The position numbers and the translations under genes are program-made. A stretch of 12,284 bases of DNA from assembly GCA_900542115.1 (NCBI GenBank), contig UQMC01000057.1, forward strand, positions 1 to 12,284. The letters are read 5' to 3'. The notes beneath the pieces are model-generated. The model saw only the letters and a program-made list of their open reading frames with translations, searched no databases and had not been told where the DNA came from. Each line of letters begins with the position of its first letter. The first letter of the stretch is position 1. The DNA is from an uncultured Oscillibacter sp. (lineage in GTDB: Bacteria > Bacillota > Clostridia > Oscillospirales > Oscillospiraceae). Positions 5,235-12,284 of the stretch are shown here, piece after piece.

Positions 5235-5263
5235 AGTATATCAGGCGAGACCATGATTGTCAA
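5235..5263 (-). promoter_or_regulatory. Near-consensus sigma-A promoter for the tRNA transcript
   Basis: Read on the minus strand, TTGACA (5263-5258) and TATACT (5240-5235) are separated by exactly 17 bases. An A/T-tract region upstream (about 5264-5290) could act as an UP element. Transcription would start near 5228 and run through the tRNA stub and the intact tRNA-Ala. Confidence 0.85.
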
Positions 5264-5484
5264 CATATTTTTTCAAAAAAATCAAACTTTTTTAAAGACA
5301 GGGAAAAAGTGTTGAAAATACGGGAAAAGTTCGGAGGGTTCGGCTGTGGCGGAAGGGGCATCGTAATACAGTGATGTTTTCAAAAGAATAACGCCTGCCA
5401 AAAACCGCCATTGCGGAAAGCGCCGCATTACGGTATAATATTTTATAAAGAAAGAGGTTGACCTTTTGAAAAGGAGGCCCCGCT
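5264..5484 (+). promoter_or_regulatory. Upstream region and promoter of the fused hydroxylase gene
   Basis: No gene is seen here. A plus-strand promoter is TTGCGG (5411-5416), a 17-base spacer, then a perfect TATAAT (5434-5439). Two related units overlap it, CCGCCATTGCGG (5405-5416) and CCGCATTACGG (5423-5433), and could be an operator. The SD GGAGG at 5473-5477 lies seven bases before the ATG and sits beside the small palindrome CCTTTTGAAAAGG (5462-5474). Confidence 0.7.
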
Positions 5485-8055
5485 ATGGCCACAGTCTTTA
5501 CAGTGAACGGAAAACAGGTGACAGCGGAAAGGGAGCAAAGGCTGCTGCAGTTTCTGCGGGACGAACTGCGGCTGACGTCTGTGAAGGACGGGTGCAGCGA
5601 GGGCGCCTGCGGAACCTGCACGGTGCTCATTGACGGAAAGCCCACAAAGGCCTGCGTGCCGATGACCGGTAAGCTGGCGGGCAAAAGCGTTGTGACGGTG
5701 GAGGGCCTTTCGGACTGGGAAAAGCAGGTCTACACCTATGCTTTCGGCGCGGCGGGGGCTGTTCAGTGCGGCTTCTGCATTCCGGGTATGGTGATCTCTG
5801 CCAAGGCACTGCTGGGCGAAAACCCGGACCCCAGCCGGGAGGAGGCAGCCTACGCGATTCGGAACAACATCTGCCGCTGCACCGGCTATGTAAAGATCAT
5901 TGACGGAATTTTGCTGGCGGCTGAATGCTTCCGGGAGGGAAGGCTCCCGGAGGCGGAGCAGGACTGGCGGCCCGGCAGCCGGGTCTGTCGGGTGGATGTG
6001 GCGGAAAAGGTCATCGGCACCGGACAGTACCCTGATGACGTATATCTGGACGGGATGCTCTACGGTAGCGCCGTCCGCAGCCGGTATCCGAGAGCACGGG
6101 TGCTGGCTATCCATACGGAGGCGGCTAAGGCGCTGCCCGGTGTGGCCTGCGTGCTGACGGCGGCGGATATTCCCGGCAGCAACAAGGTGGGCCATCTGAA
6201 AAAGGACTGGGACACCATGATCGCCGTGGGGGATATCACCCACTATTTAGGGGACGCCATCTGCCTTGTGGCGGCGGAAACACCGGAACTTTTGGAGCAG
6301 GCCAAGGCGCTGGTAGAGGTGGAATACGAGGAGCTGCCGGCGGTGCACTCCCCAAGAGAGGCCATTTTGCCGGATGCGCCGCTGGTGCACCGGGACGGGA
6401 ATTTGCTGGCCCATAAGCATATCCAGCGGGGCAACCCCGCGGAGGCCATTGCCAAGGCAAAATATATGCTGACGGAGCGCTTTTCAACGCCGTGGACAGA
6501 GCACGCCTTTTTGGAGCCGGAATGTGCCGTGGCGTACCCGGAGGGGAAGGGCGTCACCGTCCTTTCCACGGATCAGGGTGCCTATGATACCCAGCACGAG
6601 ATCATGGGAATGCTGGGCCTTCCGGCGGAACAGGTGCGGGTGCGGAACTGTCTGGTGGGCGGCGGCTTCGGCGGCAAGGAGGATGTAACGGTCCAGCACC
6701 ATGCGGCCCTCATTGCCTATCTGACGAAGCGCCCGGTTAAAGTGAAGCTCACCAGGGCGGAAAGCCTGCTCATTCACCCCAAGCGGCACCCGATGGAAAT
6801 GGAATTTTCTCTGGGCTGCGATGAAAACGGCATCATTCAGGGCGTGGCGGCGGAGTGTATCGCCGACACCGGGGCTTACGCCTCGCTGGGCGGGCCGGTG
6901 CTGGAGCGGGCCTGCACCCACGGCGCGGGACCGTATCACTATGAGGCTTACGAGATCGACGGATGGGCCTATTACACCAATAACCCGCCTGCCGGAGCAT
7001 TCCGGGGCTTCGGCGTGACACAGACCTGCTTTTGCATTGAAAGTCTGCTCAACCGCATGGCGGATATGGTGGGAATCTCTCCATGGGAAATTCGCTGGCG
7101 CAATGCCATCCGACCCGGCGAGGTGCTGCCAAACGGTCAGATCGTAGACACTTCCACGGGCCTTGCGGAAACGCTGGAGGCCATCAAGCCCTATTATGAT
7201 GAGGCGGTGAAAAACGGCGACCCTGTGGGACTGGCCTGCGCCATGAAAAATGCCGGTGTGGGCGTGGGAATCCCGGACACCGGCCGGGTGCGCCTGACGG
7301 TTCAGGGAGGTAAGGTGCATATTTTTGCCGGTGCCTCCTGCATCGGGCAGGGCCTTGGCACGGTGCTGACGCAAATCGTCTGCGGCGAGACCGGCCTATC
7401 CCCGGAGAATGTGGTCTATGAGCGGTCAAATACATGGATGGCGCCGGATTCCGGCACTACCTCCGGCTCCCGGCAGACGCTGTTTACCGGTGAGGCGTGC
7501 TACCGGGCCTGCAAGGGCTTAAAGGATGCGCTGGCGGACGCCGCGCTTTCGGCACTGGAGGGGAAGGAATTTTACGGCGAATATCTGGGAAAGACCGACC
7601 CGCTGGGGGCGAAGGTCCCCAACCCGGTCAGCCATATTGCCTATGGCTATGCGACCCAGCTCTGCGTGCTGGATAAGGACACGGGCCGCATCAAGCATAT
7701 CGTGGCGGCCCACGATGTGGGCAAGGCCGTGAACCCCACCTCTGTGGAGGGGCAGATCGAGGGCGGCGTGGTCATGAGCATGGGCTATGCCCTGACGGAG
7801 CGCTATCCCATTGACGAAAACTGCCGCCCCACGGCAAAATTCGGAACATTGGGCCTATTCCGGGCCAACCAAATTCCTGAGATCATCCCAATTATCGTGG
7901 AAAAGCCGGGACTGAATGTGGGCGGCGGCGCTATCGGCATCGGCGAGATCACCTCGATTCCCACGGCACCGGCCATTGCGGACGCCTATTACCGCTATGA
8001 TGGGGAATTTCGGACATCGCTGCCGCTGAAGAATACGCCCTACGCAAAAAAATGA
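5485..8055 (+). CDS. Fused Fe-S/Mo hydroxylase, selenium-dependent xanthine dehydrogenase-like
   Basis: This 856-residue protein joins two xanthine dehydrogenase modules and has no FAD domain. The N-terminus binds two [2Fe-2S] clusters: Cys37, 42, 45 and 57 (plant-ferredoxin type), then Cys95, Cys98, Cys130 and Cys132 in QCGFC and CRC. The rest is the molybdopterin-binding part. It has GGGFGGKED at 392-400, AFRGFG with Arg507, GQG with Gln622, and the GIGE segment with catalytic-type Glu821. From memory of bovine xanthine oxidase, Glu399 and Arg507 correspond to substrate-binding Glu802 and Arg880, and Glu821 to Glu1261, which supports a purine substrate. Length and fusion match the selenium-dependent xanthine dehydrogenase family (TIGR03311 type), where selenium is in the cofactor, so no selenocysteine codon is expected. 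It has its own promoter. The electron acceptor is unknown. Confidence 0.88.
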   Translation: MATVFTVNGKQVTAEREQRLLQFLRDELRLTSVKDGCSEGACGTCTVLIDGKPTKACVPMTGKLAGKSVVTVEGLSDWEKQVYTYAFGAAGAVQCGFCIPGMVISAKALLGENPDPSREEAAYAIRNNICRCTGYVKIIDGILLAAECFREGRLPEAEQDWRPGSRVCRVDVAEKVIGTGQYPDDVYLDGMLYGSAVRSRYPRARVLAIHTEAAKALPGVACVLTAADIPGSNKVGHLKKDWDTMIAVGDITHYLGDAICLVAAETPELLEQAKALVEVEYEELPAVHSPREAILPDAPLVHRDGNLLAHKHIQRGNPAEAIAKAKYMLTERFSTPWTEHAFLEPECAVAYPEGKGVTVLSTDQGAYDTQHEIMGMLGLPAEQVRVRNCLVGGGFGGKEDVTVQHHAALIAYLTKRPVKVKLTRAESLLIHPKRHPMEMEFSLGCDENGIIQGVAAECIADTGAYASLGGPVLERACTHGAGPYHYEAYEIDGWAYYTNNPPAGAFRGFGVTQTCFCIESLLNRMADMVGISPWEIRWRNAIRPGEVLPNGQIVDTSTGLAETLEAIKPYYDEAVKNGDPVGLACAMKNAGVGVGIPDTGRVRLTVQGGKVHIFAGASCIGQGLGTVLTQIVCGETGLSPENVVYERSNTWMAPDSGTTSGSRQTLFTGEACYRACKGLKDALADAALSALEGKEFYGEYLGKTDPLGAKVPNPVSHIAYGYATQLCVLDKDTGRIKHIVAAHDVGKAVNPTSVEGQIEGGVVMSMGYALTERYPIDENCRPTAKFGTLGLFRANQIPEIIPIIVEKPGLNVGGGAIGIGEITSIPTAPAIADAYYRYDGEFRTSLPLKNTPYAKK

Positions 8056-8075
8056 CAGCGGCGGCGCCGCTGTCA
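8046..8075 (-). terminator. mocA terminator embedded in the 3' end of the hydroxylase gene
   Basis: TGACAGCGGC (8053-8062) and GCCGCTGTCA (8066-8075) form a perfect 10-bp stem with a 3-base loop. On the minus strand it is followed by TTTTTTT (8046-8052), a strong intrinsic terminator. The T-tract is the complement of the last Lys-Lys codons and the stem includes the TGA stop of the convergent gene. There is no T-tract on the plus strand. Confidence 0.85.
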
Positions 8076-8095
8076 AAGCAGGAGTGTGATTTCCA

Positions 8096-8671
8096 TTATT
8101 TTTGCCGCCGTGCCAGTTCCAAAGCGGCGGGGGTGTCCACATCCGTTAATTCCCATGCGTCCGTTTCCAGCAGAATGAGATCGTCCTCGTGCTGCCGAAT
8201 TACGGCGCTGCCGCCGGTATCCCCGGTCAGAGCAAACAGCTCCGGGTAAAGCCGAGCGGGGAACAGGCAGGGATTGCCTCGGACGCCGCTGTGGGCCATG
8301 GCGGCGATCTTGCTTGGCTTCTGCGCCCACAGCGCGGTGAGGGCTTCAGCACTCTCCCGCTTCAGCCATGGTTGGTCGGCCACTGAGAAAAGAACGCCAT
8401 CGCAGTCCAGCAACGGCGTAAGCCCCAGACGGATGCTGCGGCTGAGTCCCAGCTCCGGCGCATCGTTGTAAATAGCGGCAAAGCCGTATTCTCCGGCTAA
8501 TGCCAGAATTTCGGGATATTGGCTCACAACCACCGTGACAAGGCCGCCGGGAACGGCGTCCATAGCCCGGCGGATAAGGGATATTCCGTCGAGCTGGGCG
8601 GTCAGCTTATTGCTGCCGAAGCGGCGGGCATTGCCGGCCGCCAGCAGAACGCAACCGATCTTCAAATCCAT
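8096..8671 (-). CDS. mocA: MocA/YgfJ-type molybdenum hydroxylase maturation protein
   Basis: The 191-residue nucleotidyltransferase carries the GT-A signature LLAAGNARRFGSNK (residues 9-22), then NDAPELGLSRSIRLGL, the metal-binding segment VADQP, GVRGNPCLFP, GDTGGSAVIRQ and DVDTPAAL. This is the MobA-like layout of molybdopterin cytidylyltransferases (MocA; the YgfJ family found with selenium-dependent molybdenum hydroxylases). It would transfer CMP to molybdopterin, or otherwise mature the cofactor, for the enzymes encoded on both sides. It is transcribed against both neighbours. The frame is open upstream to 8764, but the promoter at 8693-8722 excludes that. The ATG at 8671 follows GAGGTG very closely; a TTG at 8665 has better spacing, so the start is uncertain by two codons. 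Confidence 0.88.
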   Translation of the reverse strand: MDLKIGCVLLAAGNARRFGSNKLTAQLDGISLIRRAMDAVPGGLVTVVVSQYPEILALAGEYGFAAIYNDAPELGLSRSIRLGLTPLLDCDGVLFSVADQPWLKRESAEALTALWAQKPSKIAAMAHSGVRGNPCLFPARLYPELFALTGDTGGSAVIRQHEDDLILLETDAWELTDVDTPAALELARRQK

Positions 8672-8692
8672 CACCTCGATGTTTCTTTTTAT

Positions 8693-8722
8693 AGTATATC
8701 CAATATTTCCCTGATAAGTCAA
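8693..8722 (-). promoter_or_regulatory. Promoter of mocA
   Basis: On the minus strand TTGACT (8722-8717) and TATACT (8698-8693) are separated by 18 bases, predicting a start near 8686 and a leader of about 15 nt. The surrounding TATAGTATA is nearly symmetrical, but I see no good -35 for the opposite direction, so the xdhA promoter remains unidentified. Confidence 0.7.
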
Positions 8723-8744
8723 TCCGAAAAAGGAGGGATGCTCC

Positions 8745-11054
8745 ATGAGCACAATGGTCGGCAAACCTGTGAGCCGTGTGGACGCCTATGATAAGGTAAC
8801 GGGCCGCACGCAGTATTATGAGGACCGGATGCCCGCCGGGGCTTTGTATCTGCGGGTGAAGCACGCAGAGATCGCCCACGGCTTTGTGCGCGCCATTGAC
8901 ACCTCGGCGGCGGAGGCCATTGACGGGGTGGTCAAGGTGCTGACCTGCTTTGATGTGCCGGACCTTCCGTTTCCAACGGCAGGTCATCCGTGGTCCATGG
9001 ACCCGGGACATCAGGATGTGGCGGACCGGCATCTGCTCAACCGCCATGTCCGCTATTACGGCGATGATATCGCCGCAGTCATTGCGGAAAACGAGGTGGC
9101 GGCCAATCAGGCGCTCCGGGCGCTGAAGGTGGAATATGAGGAGCTGCCCTTTGTGCTGGATGTGCAGAAGGCCATAGAGCCGGACGCGCCGCAGCTCCAC
9201 GAGCGGTTTCCCGGCAATGTCCTCAAGCACACGGATATGCGGAAGGGCGATTACGCTGCCGCCATCCGGGAGCCGGGACTGCTTCGGGTGGAGGGCTGGT
9301 ACGAGACCCCCACCGTGCAGCACTGCCATATTGAAAACCACGGCTGCTATGCCTATGAGGAAAACGGGAGAATTGTAGTAGTATCCTCCACGCAGATTCC
9401 CCACATCATCCGCCGCATTGTGGGGCAGGCGCTGGGCCGACCGTGGGCGGACATCCGTATCATCAAGCCCTATATCGGCGGGGGCTTTGGCAATAAGCAG
9501 GACGCGCTCTACGAGCCGCTGTGCGCGTGGTGCTCCACACAGGTGGGCGGGCGCTGCGTCCGTATGGACTGTGCCCGGGAGGAGACGTTTGTCAGCAACC
9601 GTGTCCGTCATGCTATCCGCTTCCACATTATCTCGTGGCTGCGGAAGGACGGACAGATGGTCGCCCGGAAGGTGGAGTGCTTTTCCAATCAGGGGGCCTA
9701 CGCCTCTCACGGCCACTCCATCTGCGCTAAGGCCATGGGCTCCTTTGCTCAAATCTATCCCTGCGACAACATGGAATGCGATGCGTGGACGGTATTTACC
9801 AACCGTCCTGTGGCGGGGGCTATGCGGGGCTACGGAATGCCGCAGGCCACGTTTGCCGATGAGGCCAACATTGACGAATGCGCCGCCGCTGTGGGGATGG
9901 AGCCGCTGGAATATCGGCTGCGCTACATTATGCCAAAGGATTTCCGCGACGGCTTCTCCGGCAATATCAACTATTTCGATTCCTTCCGGGCCTGTCTTGA
10001 AAAGGGTCGGGCCACTATGGATTATGACCGCAAGCGGGCGGAATTTGCCAAGGACACCGGCCCCATCCGCCGGGGCATCGGCGTGGCGCCGTTCTGGTAC
10101 AATACCGGCGTGTACCCCATTTCGCTGGAAACGGCGTCTAACCGGATGCTGCTGAATTTGGACGGTACCGTGACCATGCACTGCGGCGAAACGGAGATCG
10201 GTCAGGGGGCTGACACCGCCTACGCGCAGATGACAGCAGAGGCGGTGGGACTGAAAAGCTACCGGGATGTCCATGTGGTGTCCTGTCAGGACACGGACAT
10301 CACCCCCACAGGCCTTGGCGCCTACGCCAGCCGCCAGACCTATATGCAGGGCTTTGCCATCGCACAGACCGCCGCACTGCTGCGGGAGCGCATTCTGGCC
10401 TACGCCGCTGAAATGCTGGATTGCGCGGCGGAGGAGCTGGATATTCGGGAGGGGAACATCGTCCGCAGAGACAGCGGCGCGGTGGAAATGGACCTTTCTC
10501 ATCTGGCCATGACCGCCCAGTATAACCCGGTGCATTCCCAGCATATCACGGCGGAAAAGACCGCCACCATCCGCTCTAACGCCTATTCCTTCGGCTGCAC
10601 CTTCGCGGAGGTGGAGGTGGATATCCCCATGTGCAGGGTAACGCTGAAACGCATTTTGAACGTCCATGACTGCGGCAGCCTTATCAACCCGGCTCTGGCG
10701 GAGGCACAGGTCCACGGCGGAATGTCCATGGGAATCGGCTACGGCCTTTCTGAGCAGCTTTTGTTCGATGAAAAGACCGGCAGGCCCCTGAATAACAACC
10801 TGCTGGACTATAAGCTCTCAACATTCATGGACCACCCGAATTTGGAGGCGCTGTTTGTGGAGAATCCGGAGCCCACCTCGCCCTTCGGCACGAAGGCGCT
10901 GGGTGAGCCGCCGGCCTGTTCACCGGCACCGGCCATCCGCAGTGCCATTTTCAACGCCACCGGCGTGTCCATCGACACCACGCCCATGACGCCCCATGTG
11001 CTGTACAAGGCGTTCCGGGACGCGGGACTGATCGCAGAGGGGGGGAAGAACTGA
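8745..11054 (+). CDS. xdhA: Xanthine dehydrogenase, molybdopterin-binding subunit
   Basis: The 769-residue protein is close in length to E. coli XdhA and shares with it, as I recall that sequence, stretches such as FPTAGHPWS, SSTQIPHI, GGGFGNKQD and HDCGSLINP-like segments. An N-terminal a/b-hammerhead domain (about 1-130) is followed by the Mo-cofactor domains. Motifs are GGGFGNKQD at 245-253, AMRGYG with Arg361, EIGQGADT with Gln487, and LGEPP with the catalytic-type Glu721. Position 252 is Gln where the fused enzyme at 5485 has Glu. It hydroxylates xanthine or a related purine at Mo, with electrons leaving through XdhC and XdhB. The SD GGAGG (8732-8736) can form a weak GGAG/CTCC hairpin (8732-8744). 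It opens a tight xdhA-xdhB-xdhC operon. Confidence 0.94.
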   Translation: MSTMVGKPVSRVDAYDKVTGRTQYYEDRMPAGALYLRVKHAEIAHGFVRAIDTSAAEAIDGVVKVLTCFDVPDLPFPTAGHPWSMDPGHQDVADRHLLNRHVRYYGDDIAAVIAENEVAANQALRALKVEYEELPFVLDVQKAIEPDAPQLHERFPGNVLKHTDMRKGDYAAAIREPGLLRVEGWYETPTVQHCHIENHGCYAYEENGRIVVVSSTQIPHIIRRIVGQALGRPWADIRIIKPYIGGGFGNKQDALYEPLCAWCSTQVGGRCVRMDCAREETFVSNRVRHAIRFHIISWLRKDGQMVARKVECFSNQGAYASHGHSICAKAMGSFAQIYPCDNMECDAWTVFTNRPVAGAMRGYGMPQATFADEANIDECAAAVGMEPLEYRLRYIMPKDFRDGFSGNINYFDSFRACLEKGRATMDYDRKRAEFAKDTGPIRRGIGVAPFWYNTGVYPISLETASNRMLLNLDGTVTMHCGETEIGQGADTAYAQMTAEAVGLKSYRDVHVVSCQDTDITPTGLGAYASRQTYMQGFAIAQTAALLRERILAYAAEMLDCAAEELDIREGNIVRRDSGAVEMDLSHLAMTAQYNPVHSQHITAEKTATIRSNAYSFGCTFAEVEVDIPMCRVTLKRILNVHDCGSLINPALAEAQVHGGMSMGIGYGLSEQLLFDEKTGRPLNNNLLDYKLSTFMDHPNLEALFVENPEPTSPFGTKALGEPPACSPAPAIRSAIFNATGVSIDTTPMTPHVLYKAFRDAGLIAEGGKN

Positions 11055-11056
11055 CC

Positions 11057-11944
11057 ATGTACGATATGAAGGCGCTTTATCAGGCCGGCAGCGTGGAGGA
11101 AGCAGTGGCGCTCCGTTTAGAGCACCCGGAGGCCCAGATCATTGCCGGCGGCAGCGATGTGCTGGTGCAGATGCGGGAGGGCAAGCGGGCCGGCGCGGAG
11201 TTGATCTCCATTTACGGCATTGACACCCTCCGGGGTGTTTCCATGGAGCAGGACGGAACGCTGCGAATCGGTTCTCTTACCAGCTTTTCCCATATCACGA
11301 AGGATCCTTTGATTCAAAAATACATCAATGTCTTGGGGGAGGCAGTGAATCAGGTGGGCGGCCCTCAGATACGGAACATCGGTACCATTGGCGGCAACAC
11401 CTGCAACGGTGTGACCTCCGCCGACTCCGCCTCCACGCTGTTTGCGTGGGACGCAATCATTGAACTTACCGGTAAAAACGGCGTCCGCCGCCTGCCGATT
11501 CAAGAGTTCTATATCAAGGCGGGTAAGGTGGACATTCGTGTGGAGGATGGCGAGCTTCAGACCGCCGTGCTGATTCCCAAGGAGAGCTACGAAAACTGCT
11601 TCGGTCATTACATCAAATACGCCATGCGGAACGCCATGGACATCGCCACGCTGGGAACGTCTGTAAACGTGCGGCTTTCCGCCGATAAGCGGACGGTGGA
11701 ACGGGCGCGGGTGGCCTTCGGCGTGGCGGGGCCGGTGCCCCTCCGGGCGGAGACCGCTGAGCGTTTGGCCACAGGACAGCCGGTGAGCTTTGAATTGGCG
11801 GAGGCATTTGCCCATGCGGTAACGGCGGACATCAATCCCCGGGATTCGTGGCGGGCCGCCAAGGATTTCCGGCTGCACATCGCCGTGGAGAGTGCCAAGC
11901 GCGCGTTCCTTGAAGCGGTGAGACTGGCGGGAGGTGAGATGTAA
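11057..11944 (+). CDS. xdhB: Xanthine dehydrogenase, FAD-binding subunit
   Basis: This 295-residue protein matches E. coli XdhB in length and pattern. The FAD-binding site is shown by IIAGGSDVLVQ (28-38) and by PQIRNIGTIGGN (103-114) followed by TCNGVTSADSA. A CO dehydrogenase flavoprotein C-terminal domain follows from about 175 (KYAMRNAMDIATLG, then RVAFGVAGPVPLRA, then PRDSWRAAKDFRLH). It takes electrons from the Fe-S clusters and passes them to NAD or another acceptor. I see no extra 4Fe-4S cysteine insert of the benzoyl-CoA reductase type. It starts two bases after the xdhA stop and ends overlapping the xdhC start by one base (TAATG), indicating one transcript and translational coupling. 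Confidence 0.94.
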   Translation: MYDMKALYQAGSVEEAVALRLEHPEAQIIAGGSDVLVQMREGKRAGAELISIYGIDTLRGVSMEQDGTLRIGSLTSFSHITKDPLIQKYINVLGEAVNQVGGPQIRNIGTIGGNTCNGVTSADSASTLFAWDAIIELTGKNGVRRLPIQEFYIKAGKVDIRVEDGELQTAVLIPKESYENCFGHYIKYAMRNAMDIATLGTSVNVRLSADKRTVERARVAFGVAGPVPLRAETAERLATGQPVSFELAEAFAHAVTADINPRDSWRAAKDFRLHIAVESAKRAFLEAVRLAGGEM

Positions 11945-12233
11945 TGGCACAGTACCAGTTGATTCATTTCAACCTCAACGGCAAGGCCGTGGAAAAAATG
12001 GTAGACGTCCGGGCCAGCCTGACCGACCTGCTTCGCAATGACTTCCACATGACCAGCGTGAAAAAGGGCTGTGAGGTGGGGGAGTGCGGCGCCTGCAACG
12101 TCATCATTGACGGGGAGTGCTTCAACTCCTGTATTTATCTGGCAGTCTGGGCCGAGGGCAAGCACATCCGCACGCTGGAGAGCCTGTTGGGCCCCAACGG
12201 CGAGCTCAGCGATATCCAGCAGGCGTTTATTGA
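11944..12233 (+). CDS. xdhC: Xanthine dehydrogenase, Fe-S subunit (3' end missing)
   Basis: About 96 residues of a protein normally near 160 residues are present. The plant-type [2Fe-2S] motif is complete: Cys43, Cys48, Cys51 and Cys63 in GCEVGECGAC and SC, followed by IYLAVWAEGKHIRTLESL, which closely resembles E. coli XdhC. The second cluster domain (QCGFC and CRC) lies beyond the window. It carries electrons from the Mo site in XdhA to FAD in XdhB. The frame appears to run to a TAG at 12253-12255, but those last codons (DRKSVV) come from sequencing adapter; the real sequence stops at about 12233. This is a contig end, not a natural truncation. Confidence 0.94.
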
Positions 12234-12284
12234 AGATCGGAAGAGCGTCGTGTAGGGAAAGAGTGTAGATCTCGGTGGTCGCCG
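12234..12284. other. Illumina adapter contamination
   Basis: These 51 bases begin AGATCGGAAGAGCGTCGTGT and continue to GGTGGTCGCCG. They match, from memory and without mismatch, the reverse complement of the TruSeq universal (P5) adapter up to seven bases before its end. They follow directly on codon 96 or 97 of xdhC and do not encode a plausible continuation. Confidence 0.97.

Noticed and set aside
5485..8055. A selenocysteine codon in the selenium-dependent hydroxylase
   Set aside because: No in-frame TGA occurs before 8053, and selenium in this family is part of the molybdenum cofactor rather than the protein chain.
8607..10715. A 702-codon open frame on the minus strand across xdhA
   Set aside because: It lies antisense to a gene with clear XdhA homology, has no recognisable domain and reads as Arg/His/Gly-rich shadow coding caused by high GC at third positions.
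12071..12268. A frame running into the last bases and the apparent stop of xdhC at 12255
   Set aside because: Both depend on the adapter sequence at 12234-12284.

Overview
The window looks like the end of a Firmicutes contig, most likely from a gut Clostridia genome or metagenome. The signs are strong AGGAGG ribosome binding sites, ICE-type genes typical of gut Clostridia, and an anaerobic molybdenum hydroxylase cluster of the kind found in purine-degrading, selenium-using Clostridia. The last 51 bases (12234-12284) are not biological. They match the reverse complement of the Illumina TruSeq universal (P5) adapter, so real sequence ends at about 12233.

Left part, 1 to about 5000: the right-hand portion of an integrative or conjugative element. 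It holds (i) a block lower in GC with an ECF sigma factor, a translationally coupled single-pass membrane protein that is probably its anti-sigma partner, and a 59-residue cysteine-rich KTR protein, closed by an intrinsic terminator; (ii) a long leader with an 18-codon ORF, a strong terminator hairpin, a 26-bp repeated element and a 15-bp stem that buries the Shine-Dalgarno sequence of a second small sigma-like regulator; (iii) a roughly 600-base noncoding stretch full of hairpins, with a second copy of the 26-bp element; and (iv) a 70-residue unknown protein followed by a large serine recombinase.

Middle, about 4930 to 5484: a junction region. A complete tRNA-Ala(GGC) gene lies on the minus strand, convergent with the recombinase. 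It is bracketed by a 19-bp imperfect inverted repeat and followed by two terminators. Upstream of it on its own strand is the first 22 nt of another Ala-type tRNA, cut off after the D-loop but still carrying a near-consensus sigma-A promoter. This suggests an element boundary or a tRNA array rearrangement.

Right part, 5485 to 12233: molybdenum hydroxylases, clearly higher in GC than the first block. A fused [2Fe-2S]/Mo-binding protein without an FAD domain resembles selenium-dependent xanthine dehydrogenase. Convergent with it is mocA (ygfJ type), a molybdopterin cytidylyltransferase-like maturation factor. Then xdhA, xdhB and xdhC (cut by the contig end) encode the Mo, FAD and Fe-S subunits of a three-part xanthine dehydrogenase. 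Together they point to anaerobic purine or N-heterocycle hydroxylation, with mocA maturing the cofactor for both enzymes. The most unusual signals are in the noncoding DNA: the SD-sequestering leader, the repeated leader element and the inverted-repeat-bracketed tRNA beside a promoter-bearing tRNA stub.
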